From Microseira sp041929235 (GTDB taxonomy: Bacteria > Cyanobacteriota > Cyanobacteriia > Cyanobacteriales > Aerosakkonemataceae): DNA of 64,000 nt. Under the pieces are notes generated by a model. It was not told where the DNA came from. It did not search any database and was given only the letters and a program-made list of their open reading frames with translations. Location: the NCBI RefSeq assembly GCF_041929235.1, contig NZ_JBHFNP010000036.1:52279-116278 (forward strand), read 5' to 3'. Position 1 is the stretch's first letter; each line of letters starts with the position of its first letter. Below are positions 55,862 through 63,937 of the stretch, in pieces. The position numbers and the translations under genes were made by a program.

Positions 55862-56403
55862 CCCAAGACAACAGCGTTGACAGAGCAATAGAGCGAATCA
55901 AGGCGATCAACTGGGAGCTAAACGATTCTCGTACCGCCTCCCACATTGCTTTATTTCGGGAATACCTGAGACGCGCTTCCCTATGGGCAAAAGCTTTAGG
56001 TTGTACCGATGAATGGCCCTTCTTTGACGTGGCAGCTCAGATCGATCCCTCACTACGTGCTGATGAAGCCAAGGTCGAAGTACTCAAGCGCCATCTGACA
56101 CAATTCCGTCTATTCCGCCCCATTAAGCGAACGTGTGAGTGGTTCGTCCATTGGGCTGTAGTGAAGGACAGGCCGGAGGTGACCAAATTTGCTCTTCCAG
56201 ACCCCTATGACCCCCTGATCGTCATGTACGAGCGGGGAGGCGATTTCTATGCCGAGCATGGTTTCTTCTACTTCTCTGTTGGAAGCTTTCCCATAGGGAA
56301 TTGCAGCCAATACTACAGCTTATCCCCAAACATATTACTGGATGAACAAGTGCTAGATCAGCTCGACACCAAGCATATTGAGGTTTCCCGCTCCTCGAAA
56401 TAG
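55858..56403 (+). CDS. Immunity protein for the DUF4157-linked toxin
   Basis: A 181-residue protein whose ATG overlaps the toxin stop (ATGA at 55858-55861), so translation is coupled. RPEVTKFALPDPYDPLIVMY then ERGGDFYAEHGFFYFSVGSF resembles a known immunity-protein motif (PYDPL...ERGG.F..EHGF) found beside many polymorphic toxins. The N-terminal half is helical. It should bind and block the C-terminal toxin domain. It stops at TAG. Family placement is from the motif plus position; the precise Imm number is not given. Confidence 0.82.
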   Translation: MTQDNSVDRAIERIKAINWELNDSRTASHIALFREYLRRASLWAKALGCTDEWPFFDVAAQIDPSLRADEAKVEVLKRHLTQFRLFRPIKRTCEWFVHWAVVKDRPEVTKFALPDPYDPLIVMYERGGDFYAEHGFFYFSVGSFPIGNCSQYYSLSPNILLDEQVLDQLDTKHIEVSRSSK

Positions 56404-56666
56404 CGAAGGCTTTGCCCTCCTCGTTCAGCACCTCTTCGCTGCCTCCTCCAGCTCTAGCGTTGTGAAAATTATCAGTGTGGCTGAGCATTTCTGTCAAATG
56501 ATGTCAGGTTCCGCTGAGTAGTTTATGAATCTCTATACATTAGGATTTCTGTGCAATTAATACTGAGAAAAAAACATTTTCTTTGGCTCGATTCCACCCC
56601 CTCGCGTTACTTCCTCATTCCCAACAACCATGCTCTTCCTAGTGAAGACTTCATCCTTAAACTGAG

Positions 56667-56807
56667 ATGAACGAGAATTTATCTGACCAAACACCATCAA
56701 CCCAAAAGCTGGTTGCCACACTTTTGGGTGTCACCCCAGAAGAACTGCAAAACAATCCTGAAGCAGCCCGCTCTGCCTTAGTCACAATCTACACTAAGCT
56801 AGGATAA
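56667..56807 (+). CDS. 46-residue small protein downstream of the toxin locus
   Basis: The frame runs MNENLSDQTPSTQKLVATLL to TIYTKLG. It ends 2 bp before the next small gene, suggesting a shared transcript. The LLGVTPEELQNNPEAARSAL stretch looks helical. I do not recognise it. Confidence 0.5.
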   Translation: MNENLSDQTPSTQKLVATLLGVTPEELQNNPEAARSALVTIYTKLG

Positions 56808-56809
56808 TC

Positions 56810-57042
56810 ATGGAAAACCAATCCGACCAAAACCAATCCCCAACTCCCGCTAAAACCTTGCAGCAAGAATACCAAGACGCCTTGTTAAAATCAGGGATTG
56901 TTGCAGCTAATTTACTCACTGAGTTAATCGGGTTATCATGCCCGATCCCCGTGCTAAAGAAATGGCTGATGTCGCTCTGGAAGTAATTAAACTGATTAAT
57001 TCCGCTCCGGGCGAAATTGTTAAATTTAATGGGGAAAAATAA
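56810..57042 (+). pseudogene. Small helical protein, probably frameshifted
   Basis: The frame starts MENQSDQNQSPTPAKTLQQE and is readable to LLTELIG, after which it would end in a random tail. From 56938, another frame gives MPDPRAKEMADVALEVIKLI to FNGEK. The two parts together look like one protein of about 77 residues, with a frame loss near 56930. The split could instead be two overlapping genes. Function is unknown; its position after the toxin genes may be incidental. Confidence 0.5.
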
Positions 57043-57339
57043 TCGGTCTTCTTATAATCAAGTAAATAGGCGATCGCTTAAGCCTAGGTTCGGTATGATA
57101 GGTGATGCGATCGCCTTCGGTTTTTGTTTGGCGATCGCATTACAAAACAAAGTGCTATTTTTAGCATAGAGTCTAAACGGAAGTTGCCCCCTACCTGGGG
57201 CAACTTCCGTTTAAAAACCCCGTCCGATTCAGCAAATTATACGGAGTTTTTATCAGTATGTCGAGAGCATTATAACTATAAAAAACAGCGAATTCAAACT
57301 ATTAGTGCATCCAAAAAAGCACAATTGCTATGATTAACT

Positions 57340-57936
57340 TTATCGCTGTTTATTGCAACAACTTGATTGACGACTGCGTAATTTTCCCAATGTAGCTACC
57401 AGACCGAATCCCAACAACGCAGACGCACCAGTAGGTTCGGGTATGCTTGCAGGAGGCGATACAATTGATGATTGGTAAGTGCCGCCCACCACCGCTCCAC
57501 TACTTCCTACTATTGAAAAATTTCCCGCTCCCGCGTTGAATGCAAATAGCTCACCGCTGTTACTGTTGAAAAAAGCACCGACATTATTAAATACACTGTT
57601 AAGTAGTCCAGGAACGAAAAAGCTAAAGGGAACAAAAGGATTGAGCGTTCCCGAAACATTTCCTACATTTAATTCTAAATCTGTTACGAGAAATAAAGGA
57701 AACTGTTCCGGTCCCGATGGATTTTCTCTGCCAACAATTGTATTTGTATCGTAAATAAATGAACCAGCCAAAGTATCACCGACTTTAACTTGTTGCGGAT
57801 CTATGTTGAAAGTCTCGGTAACCGTTCCGCTAAATTCTACTCGCGACAAATTAGCAGCACTTGCCGAAGTCACACCTAAAGTCACTAAAGCAACAGACAT
57901 TACTCCAGACGTAACAATTGATTTTACTGCTGTCAC
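57340..57936 (-). CDS. PEP-CTERM exported protein
   Basis: A 198-residue protein starting at GTG 57936, chosen because AAAGGAG lies 8 bp upstream; an ATG at 57957 would add seven residues that include the ribosome-binding sequence. A signal peptide (VKSIVTSGVMSVALVTLGVT) is followed by a beta-rich domain with GDTLAGSFIYDTNT and a Gly/Asn/Phe-rich end. The C-terminus is the sorting tag SIPEPTGASALLGFGLVATL and a basic tail. It is probably an exosortase substrate. The start context is one of the clearest in the window. Confidence 0.87.
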   Translation of the reverse strand: MTAVKSIVTSGVMSVALVTLGVTSASAANLSRVEFSGTVTETFNIDPQQVKVGDTLAGSFIYDTNTIVGRENPSGPEQFPLFLVTDLELNVGNVSGTLNPFVPFSFFVPGLLNSVFNNVGAFFNSNSGELFAFNAGAGNFSIVGSSGAVVGGTYQSSIVSPPASIPEPTGASALLGFGLVATLGKLRSRQSSCCNKQR

Positions 57937-58083
57937 AAATTCTACTCCTTTATCCAAGGCAAGCTCACTAGGAAAATACGGGTTTATAAATGCGACCTTG
58001 ACGCAATCATACGCAATAAAAAGTCAAGTTAGGATGAACTTATAACAAAGTTTTCGTGTAATTTACGTAACAATACGTAAATT

Positions 58084-58310
58084 ACTGCTCCAGCCGCGCT
58101 AGGGTGTCGATCGAGTTTCCCGCCGTCACCACCTACACGCCATTCACCGCAAAACCGGGCAACTTCACTTCTCCTTGGGTAAAGCACAGCAGCGGTGTCA
58201 ACTATTTCGCTCTTTTGAGTTGTTTCACTGCCACGGTCTGCCCTTTGACCTTGGTGAGCAAATCCCCTTCTTCAAAGTCGTAGATATTTCTGCCGTATCG
58301 CTTCCTCTGT
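58084..58310 (-). pseudogene. Nuclease-related-domain (NERD)-like remnant
   Basis: On the minus strand the frame reads RYGRNIYDFEEGDLLTKVKG, then QTVAVKQLKRAK, TAG, LTPLLCFTQGEVKLPGFAV, TAG and TAGNSIDTLARL. It resembles the end of a NERD-type domain (V/LLCF..GE...NGV.V). Two TAG codons interrupt it. The call is weak because it rests on a short pattern only. Confidence 0.3.
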
Positions 58311-58384
58311 TAAATTTTCTCAGGCTTCTTATAATCAACTAAATAGGCGATCGCTTTGGCATTTTCCTCAAAATTTAGCACAGT

Positions 58385-58513
58385 CAGAACTTACGCAAAG
58401 AAACTAAGGGCGATCCGAAAAATCGTTGGTTTGGTTGCCAGAGATATGTCTCCCTTCCCCACTCGCGTTCGACTCTTCACCTTTGTTTCTTTTCTCGTCT
58501 TGCGTAAGTCCTG
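58385..58513. repeat. Copy of dispersed repeat with inverted ends
   Basis: CAGAACTTACGCAA at the start and TTGCGTAAGTCCTG at the end are inverted repeats with 13 of 14 positions matching. Between lies ATCCGAAAAATCGTTGGTTT. This is the clearest copy of the family and looks like a miniature inverted-repeat element. Confidence 0.75.
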
Positions 58514-58623
58514 ACACTCAGTCCGGGACAACTGCAACTTTAAGCTATATCGAGAGTAATTCCGCAATTATTTTTCTTAATTGATCAGCGTAATTTATTA
58601 CCGATTTGGAATTTATTACCGAT

Positions 58624-58851
58624 TTGAGCGATCGCGCTTCTGAACAAATTTCTGGTGGCGCAGACAATTGGGGAAAACTAACTTCCGCAGCCATTGCTAA
58701 CTGATTTAATCAAGGAGAACACGCATCCAGCTTTGCTGGAGAACCCCGTCAGGAACTGGGAAATTTGAACAAAGACCTAGCAGATGCTGGTTTTGGTAAA
58801 AAACAAGGTTTGGATGCGTTAACTAACTTCATTTCTTCGCAACTCCCTTAG
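58624..58851 (+). pseudogene. Double-glycine leader peptide precursor remnant
   Basis: From TTG 58624 the frame reads LSDRASEQISGG, a leader ending in the GG processing site, then ADNWGKLTSAAIAN. TGA (58702-58704) stands where a Trp codon (TGG) would fit, and the frame continues FNQGEHASSFAGEPRQELGN to TAG at 58851. No ATG start is present (TTG at 58606 is an alternative). Direct repeats of TTTATTACCGATTTG precede it. Such leaders are cut by C39 peptidase transporters, and a C39 fragment lies 160 bp downstream. Confidence 0.5.
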
Positions 58852-59013
58852 ACCGCATCTTGCCCCAGGGCTAACACCAAAGTTTCTGGCAAATAGCTAA
58901 ACTTAAAAGCGTAGATTTTTCGTCAAGAAGCCCGGTTTTTCAAGGCTTGTTGAGAATGGTGCAATATCTGAGTTAGGCAATTGTTTAAGTCCTTATCTAG
59001 TTGCCGCTCAAAA

Positions 59014-59172
59014 ATGAAATACCCTATTGTTCAACATATTGAAGAAGACTGTGGTGCAGCAAGTCTTGCTACTGTTTCCTTACACTACAGACGCAGATTT
59101 TCCATTAGTCGCATCCGAGAGTTGGTACTGGACAATCCCTCAAGCTTTGCAGTCAGAACGGTACATTGCTAA
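59014..59172 (+). pseudogene. C39 peptidase domain fragment
   Basis: The frame from ATG 59014 reads KYPIVQHIEEDCGAASLATV, then SLHYRRRFSISRIRELV. That is the N-terminal papain-like C39 peptidase, including its catalytic Cys, of bacteriocin-processing ABC transporters. Similarity ends after about 42 residues and the frame stops at 59172. The His/Asp part, membrane domain and ATPase are missing. Confidence 0.7.
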
Positions 59173-59669
59173 ACTGTTTATAAAACATGACGAGATGCAC
59201 AAAACCCCCTCTTATACGCGGGATGTAGTGCTTGCCGGGACTTTTAAGTCCCGTGAAAGTTGGAGGCAACTATGCTAAAATAGATTTCGTCAGTACAAGA
59301 CTATAAAACCTACCGACCAACTGGGGGAAATTTGACAACCGAAAATCCCGTTGTCAGACTAAAATAGCAAACTTCCTTTAAACAAAAAGATGGCGCTAGG
59401 CTTTCCTTAATTCTCAGTATATTAAGACCGCAATGTCTTAAGAAGACCCGTACCAATAGGCGCGGGAAGTGTCAAAAGTGTTGCAATCATAGCTTCCAGT
59501 TTGACTGCCAAAATATTCATAGATGTGCTGGTGAACGCTAAAGCCGAATTGTCCTGAACCGTCTTTTCGCTCTGGCAATACCTATTGCAACAACTCGATA
59601 AATTATCCGCCAACCAGACTCATATTATCACCTCGTCTCTGAAATTTTATCCGAGGATAAAGAATAGTT
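59173..59669. other. Gap of about 500 bp
   Basis: Holds small palindromes (CGGGACTTTTAAGTCCCG at 59238-59255; TTAAGAC...GTCTTAA near 59424-59444) and no clear gene. A minus frame at 59422-59613 has no recognisable features. Confidence 0.5.
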
Positions 59670-60665
59670 ATGTACTCAGATAGGGTAGCTTGTTACAAAG
59701 AACTAGAAGAGTTACGAAGGTCAAAACTATTAGTTTATATAACTGGAGACAGACCTGGTATGGAAACACAAATCCAGCACGAGGTTTTAGATTATTTCTC
59801 AGAGCATTTAGATACGTTCGCTTCACAAAAAAAAATCAGTCTGTATTTATATAGTACTGGAGGCGATATCTTAGCCGGATGGAGTATTGTTAACTTAATT
59901 CGACAATATTGTGATGAATTTGAAGTAATAGTTCCCTCAAAAGCCAGAAGTACAGCTACCCTAATTACCCTAGGAGCCGATAGAATTATTATGACCAAGA
60001 AGGCGACGCTTGGACCAATAGATCCAAGTGTTACTATTCCTCTTAATCCTCAGACTTCTGGAAGTCCAGAGAGAGTTAGATTCCCAATCAGTGTGGAAGC
60101 TGTTGCCGGTTATCTCGAATTAGCAACAGCCGAACTAAATATAAAAAATGAGCAACTCCTAACCTCGATACTCTTAAAATTATCAGACTTGGTTCATCCC
60201 CTGGCACTAGGTCAGATTTATCGGACAAGATTACAAATACAAGCCCTGGCTGCAAAACTCTTGAAAACTCACCTAGATGACGAGAATAAAATCGAAAAGA
60301 TTATCTCTTTTCTATCTAGCAAATCAGGCAGTCATGACTACACTATTCATAGTAAACAAGCGGCATTTGATCTGCATCTGCCCATAGAGGAGCCTGATGA
60401 GGAATTAGATCGAATAATTAAAAAGATTTACGATGATTTTAGAGAAGAACTAGAACTCAATTCAAGATATAACCAAAATATATTTATCGGTGAAAATAAT
60501 AAAAAAGAGTATTCGTTTACTAGAGCGGCTATTGAGAGTATCAGCGGCGGCTCTCACAAATTTATCAGCCAGGGTGTATTAGAAAAATCAGAATTGCCAA
60601 CAAAAGCAGAACTGGTCAAGGACATCAACGATAAAAGAATCTTTGAAGGATGGAAACATGAATAA
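59670..60665 (+). CDS. Clp-fold serine protease, SDH (serine dehydrogenase proteinase-like) family
   Basis: A 331-residue protein of the ClpP/crotonase-fold proteases: LLVYITGDRPGMETQI, ISLYLYSTGGDILAGWSIVN (oxyanion-type STGGD), and SKARSTATLITLGADRIIM with the likely nucleophile in the second KARSTA Ser, then LGPIDPSV. This matches the SDH family of predicted cytosolic serine proteases. The C-terminal half is helical and less conserved. It follows an A-rich, AGGATAAAG-type ribosome binding site. It stands alone between repeats. The substrate is unknown. Confidence 0.85.
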   Translation: MYSDRVACYKELEELRRSKLLVYITGDRPGMETQIQHEVLDYFSEHLDTFASQKKISLYLYSTGGDILAGWSIVNLIRQYCDEFEVIVPSKARSTATLITLGADRIIMTKKATLGPIDPSVTIPLNPQTSGSPERVRFPISVEAVAGYLELATAELNIKNEQLLTSILLKLSDLVHPLALGQIYRTRLQIQALAAKLLKTHLDDENKIEKIISFLSSKSGSHDYTIHSKQAAFDLHLPIEEPDEELDRIIKKIYDDFREELELNSRYNQNIFIGENNKKEYSFTRAAIESISGGSHKFISQGVLEKSELPTKAELVKDINDKRIFEGWKHE

Positions 60666-60756
60666 CAATTGTCTTGAAGCAGTTCTGCCTGAATAGGGTT
60701 TGTGCAATCCCACGACTCAGGGGACACCGATACTCGGCTATATCCGCAATTTGCCA

Positions 60757-60844
60757 AAAGAAACCCGGTTTCTACGAAAAATCGTGGGTTTGGAACAGAG
60801 CCAGGTCGAAACCGGGTTTCTTTTCTCTTATTGCGTAAGACCTG
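60757..60844. repeat. Dispersed repeat overlapping a gene end
   Basis: Contains AAACCCGGTTTCTACGAAAA and its near-inverse and ends TTGCGTAAGACCTG. On the minus strand its end encodes the last residues GLTQ and sits at the stop codon of the 60828 gene. Confidence 0.6.
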
Positions 60845-61348
60845 CTTTTGCTGCTGCAATTTGTTGATACTCCTGTTCATACAGGGAGATACAACCCTGC
60901 ACGATTTCCAGATTTCTAGCGTTGGCTTGGCTGTTGACTAAAGACGAAACCTCGCCCATCTGTAGCGCCAGCTCGGCTAGCTGGTCGCACATCAGACCAA
61001 GGCGAGGCAAATCACGGGTAGTACGCTCCTGCCCTGCGTAATACAGGTTGTATTCCTGGATAATCGTGTTAGCCGCCGCCCCCAAACTGGCGATGCGCTC
61101 GGACAAGGAAGAAGCCTGATGCTCCAGTTCAATCATTCCCAGTTCTCGGCGCAGGGAATTGAGGTTTTCTGCGACTAGCTGGAGGTTAGTGGCGCGTGCG
61201 CCCCCGTCCTCTAGGGCATCGAAAGCTGGGTCGGACAGCTCGTCACGAATTTCCTCCAAGTTGTCGATGACCCGCTGTAGTAACCCTGGTCGGCGTGACA
61301 GGCGAGGTTGTCCGGCAAAGTGCCCTCGGTAAGTGACATCCTCCCCTT

Positions 61349-62620
61349 CTAACCGCTAAGAGCGGTATAGAAGGGGCTTCCCAAACTCACGATTGAGAAT
61401 TGCTGCCTCATAGGACTTGCACCCAAGTATCCTCCGCAGCCAGCAAACGCTAGTCCAAGCGTCCGTTGTACCCGATTCAAAATGTTAATTCCAGAGTTCC
61501 AGTCTCGATCAATCACTAATTTACAGTGAGGACAGTTGTGAACTCTATCTTTGAGGGTTTTTTCAACCCTTTGACCACAACTAGAACACTCGATACTCGT
61601 ACCTCTAGGGTCATCTCCAATTGCCCACTTACCGCGTTTTACCGCTACTGTTTGCAGGATATTCAGGAAACTTCCCCAAGCGGCATCCAGTATCGACTTG
61701 GCAAGTCGGGTTTTTGCCAAGCCCTTAATGTTCAGATTCTCAAACGCTATCAGGTCATACTGACTGCACAGCCAATGTGCGACTTGATAATGAAACTCTT
61801 TTCTCTGTCTGGCAACGTACAGGTGAAGACGAGCAACTTTGTTAGATTGCCTCTGGTGATTCTTAGAACCCTTCTCCATTCGTGCCAGTTGCCGTTGTTG
61901 ACGAGCTAACTGTTGTTGAGACTTCCGATAAAACTGAGGAATCTCTACGGCTTGTCCATCTGATGTTGCTAAAAACTTCTCCAGTCCAACGTCTATGCCA
62001 ACAGCGCTTTTTACTTCATCAACAGGCAACGGCTCAGGAACTGTGTTGTCTTCAAGAGACAAACTCATATACCAACCATCAGACTTCTTAACCAATGTGG
62101 CTTGTTTAATTACAAACCCGTCAGGGATCGGGCGATGCAGAATTACTTCAATCTCGCCAATCCTTGACAGCTTTAGGATGTTGCCTGTTAGGTGTGCGCC
62201 TGCTTTTGGGTGGTTTACTCTTGGGAACGTAAACGAACAAATGTCACCCCGTTTTTTGAAACGAGGGCGACCACCTCGCTTACCTGTTTTGTCAGGAATC
62301 AACCAACGCTTCCAAGCTTTATCTAGCCGCATTAAGTTCTGCTGTTGGCAATCGGCATAGATGTTTTTGTACTCAGGAAACAGTTCTTTGGTTTGCTTTA
62401 AATCAGATGCTTGTGAGTAATAGTCAACTTTGTTAGGGATATCACCTATCGGTTCAGAGACAATACTGCATCGGTCAATCTGACATCGGGTGCGATGCAA
62501 CCAATCCAGTCTTTGACCAAGGGCGTAATTGTAATGTCTACGCAGCAACTCTCCCCAGACCTCCATCGTGGATGCCTGTTCGGGGGTAGGGTTGAGTTTG
62601 TACTGATAGGTGATTAACAT
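61349..62620 (-). CDS. tnpB: TnpB, RNA-guided RuvC-type nuclease
   Basis: A 423-residue TnpB: the N-terminal MLITYQYKLNPTPEQ helical start, GRPRFKKRGDICSFTFPR, RuvC motifs AVGIDVGLEKFLATSDG (Asp), IAFENLNIKGLAKTRLAKSI (Glu) and LVIDRDWNSGINIL (Asp), and a zinc ribbon CSSCGQRVEKTLKDRVHNCP. The catalytic residues are all there, with no internal stop. Its 3' end and the right end (to 61332) should encode the guide RNA, with the guide read from the flanking gene. The protein diverges from the other full TnpB (42481), so the two elements are not recent copies. Confidence 0.92.
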   Translation of the reverse strand: MLITYQYKLNPTPEQASTMEVWGELLRRHYNYALGQRLDWLHRTRCQIDRCSIVSEPIGDIPNKVDYYSQASDLKQTKELFPEYKNIYADCQQQNLMRLDKAWKRWLIPDKTGKRGGRPRFKKRGDICSFTFPRVNHPKAGAHLTGNILKLSRIGEIEVILHRPIPDGFVIKQATLVKKSDGWYMSLSLEDNTVPEPLPVDEVKSAVGIDVGLEKFLATSDGQAVEIPQFYRKSQQQLARQQRQLARMEKGSKNHQRQSNKVARLHLYVARQRKEFHYQVAHWLCSQYDLIAFENLNIKGLAKTRLAKSILDAAWGSFLNILQTVAVKRGKWAIGDDPRGTSIECSSCGQRVEKTLKDRVHNCPHCKLVIDRDWNSGINILNRVQRTLGLAFAGCGGYLGASPMRQQFSIVSLGSPFYTALSG

Positions 62621-62646
62621 ACTGGTATTATACCGCTTTTATCAGT

Positions 62647-62793
62647 ATGAAGCACTTGACTATTAACATCCCTGAACAAGAGCTAGCAATCCTCAAAACC
62701 TACTGTGAGCAAGAGGGAAGAAACCAGACAGATGTACTTAGAGAATACATTCGTAGCCTCAAAAAGAAGATTAGACGCGACGACAAAGATTAA
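62647..62793 (+). CDS. Ribbon-helix-helix small protein within the element
   Basis: A 48-residue protein starting MKHLTINIPEQELAILKTYC, with the pattern of a CopG-like ribbon-helix-helix: beta strand (HLTINIP), helix, turn (EGRNQTDVLREYIRSL), and a basic tail. It starts 27 bp from the tnpB start and is read away from it, so the two share a promoter region. It may repress tnpB or act as a partner. It lies inside the element ends and should move with it. Confidence 0.7.
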   Translation: MKHLTINIPEQELAILKTYCEQEGRNQTDVLREYIRSLKKKIRRDDKD

Positions 62794-63304
62794 TTGGAAG
62801 CCTCCGTACCTCCGGCTTCCCGCCTATCCCCCATGCCACCAAACCCTATCGGGCTATGGTGGCAGTACCCCGGCGAAATTCCGATGGCGAATTGCTCGTT
62901 AATGCGATCGGCTAGATAGGCAGAGCGCTCCGCGAGGTTTTCTGAGCGTCGGGTAGCAGCGATCGCATCCCGTTCGCCCTCGAACAGCGCCAGTTCAGCA
63001 TCGATGCGCGTTTGGAGTTGGAAAATCTGCTCCTGTACTATCGTCTCTGCGCCTTCTTGAAGCGCTTCCCCACGCTGCTTGAGGTTTCGCAGATGAGCAA
63101 TCAACTCGTCTAACTGCCTCAGATCTCGCGTAGCTCTGGTTTTTCCAGCGAAGTGGCGATTGTAACGAGCTACGATGCTATAAAATTCACGTTGTAAAGC
63201 AAGGATGCGATCGCTCTGGCGGTTGGATTGCTCAACCGACTCGGTTGTTGTTTCGGGGACGATCGCATTGGGTTGGGAGAGTTCTGGCATAATTTTCCTG
63301 ATAA

Positions 63305-63778
63305 TTATCTCGTCCTTGCTTGCATTGCAGATTCAATCGCCGTCTTCCAGCCGTTAGGGTCGCCAACTAGCCAAGCTGCAGCATCTCCCCCTGTGGCTGT
63401 TTGAAACTCGACTTTTACCACCTGGCGACCGATAATCCGCTTGCCGAGGTGAGAATTAACCTGAGAGACGCCTTGAATCTCCACTAGGGGAATGCGGATT
63501 TCTTCTCGCGTGATGAACTGACTGAACCATAGCTCCTGCCGGGTCAGCGCTAGCACGCCATTGCCACGGAGTTGACCGCGACCGCGCGATTCGAGACCAA
63601 AAAAATTGGCGGTTGTCTCGGAGCGCAAAATTTGGTCATCGGTGAAGCGTTCGTGCAGGCGCTGTTGACCAGAAGTTTGCATCCGCTTGAGAAACACGGA
63701 GAAGAACACCCAAAGACTGATGCCCACCAGCGGCACGACCACGGCGGCGATCGCCAATCCTAGCGTTAGTCCGTCCAT
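63305..63778 (-). CDS. Membrane-anchored PH-like domain protein
   Basis: A 157-residue protein with one N-terminal membrane helix (LGLAIAAVVVPLVGISLWVF) and a cytosolic domain: RGQLRGNGVLALTRQELWFS, REEIRIPLVEIQGVSQVN, VKVEFQTATGGDAAAWLVGD. It has the strand order of small bacterial PH/GRAM-like domains. The helical-repeat gene starts 14 bp after it on the same strand, so they were probably co-transcribed before the insertion. Function is unknown. Confidence 0.7.
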   Translation of the reverse strand: MDGLTLGLAIAAVVVPLVGISLWVFFSVFLKRMQTSGQQRLHERFTDDQILRSETTANFFGLESRGRGQLRGNGVLALTRQELWFSQFITREEIRIPLVEIQGVSQVNSHLGKRIIGRQVVKVEFQTATGGDAAAWLVGDPNGWKTAIESAMQARTR

Positions 63779-63937
63779 AAGCTTTACCCTGTTTGTTGTG
63801 CCCGTTAGCTTTAATTGTGCTCTCGTGAGGCGTAAGCCTAGAGCATGGAGAGTCTTGCTACCGCTGCTAAAAACCTATTCAAACCTACTCAAGAATCAGC
63901 AAATCTAAACAAGTCCAACTCCACGGTATAAGTTCGC

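Larger units (their letters stand above)
61332..62882. mobile_element. IS1341/IS605-type element with tnpB and a divergent RHH gene
   Basis: 1551 bp, defined by exact restoration of the host reading frame. One end has the hairpin CCCCTTCTA...TAGAAGGGG (about 61343-61375), the other TGCCACCA...TGGTGGCA (about 62838-62870). No target duplication is seen, as expected of this class. There is no tnpA. Confidence 0.85.
60828..63290 (-). pseudogene. Helical triple-repeat protein gene interrupted by a tnpB element
   Basis: The first part is 63290-62883 (MPELSQPNAIVPETT to DRINEQFAI) and the second 61331-60828 (YRGHFAGQPRLSRR to GLTQ). Deleting 61332-62882 joins them in frame into 303 residues. The joined protein has three related blocks, each aromatic-HFAG/YYAG then [KQ]xRxxRDLxxL: RYNRHFAGKTRATRDLRQLD, IYRGHFAGQPRLSRRPGLLQ and LYYAGQERTTRDLPRLGLM. 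They are separated by long heptad-like helices. The first piece still starts with AGGAAA upstream and could yield a chimera of 166 residues. The membrane-protein gene ends 14 bp upstream on the same strand. Function is unknown. Confidence 0.85.

Noticed and set aside
49775..56403. A full contractile injection system locus
   Set aside because: DUF4157 suggests a link to eCIS, but no sheath, tube, baseplate or ATPase gene of such a system was found in the window.
57124..57333. 69-codon frame on the plus strand
   Set aside because: No family features, no ribosome binding site, and it includes a palindromic GGAAGTTGCCCC pair.
59422..59613. 63-codon minus-strand frame
   Set aside because: It has no conserved motif and begins in the run-up to the protease gene; chance is likely.
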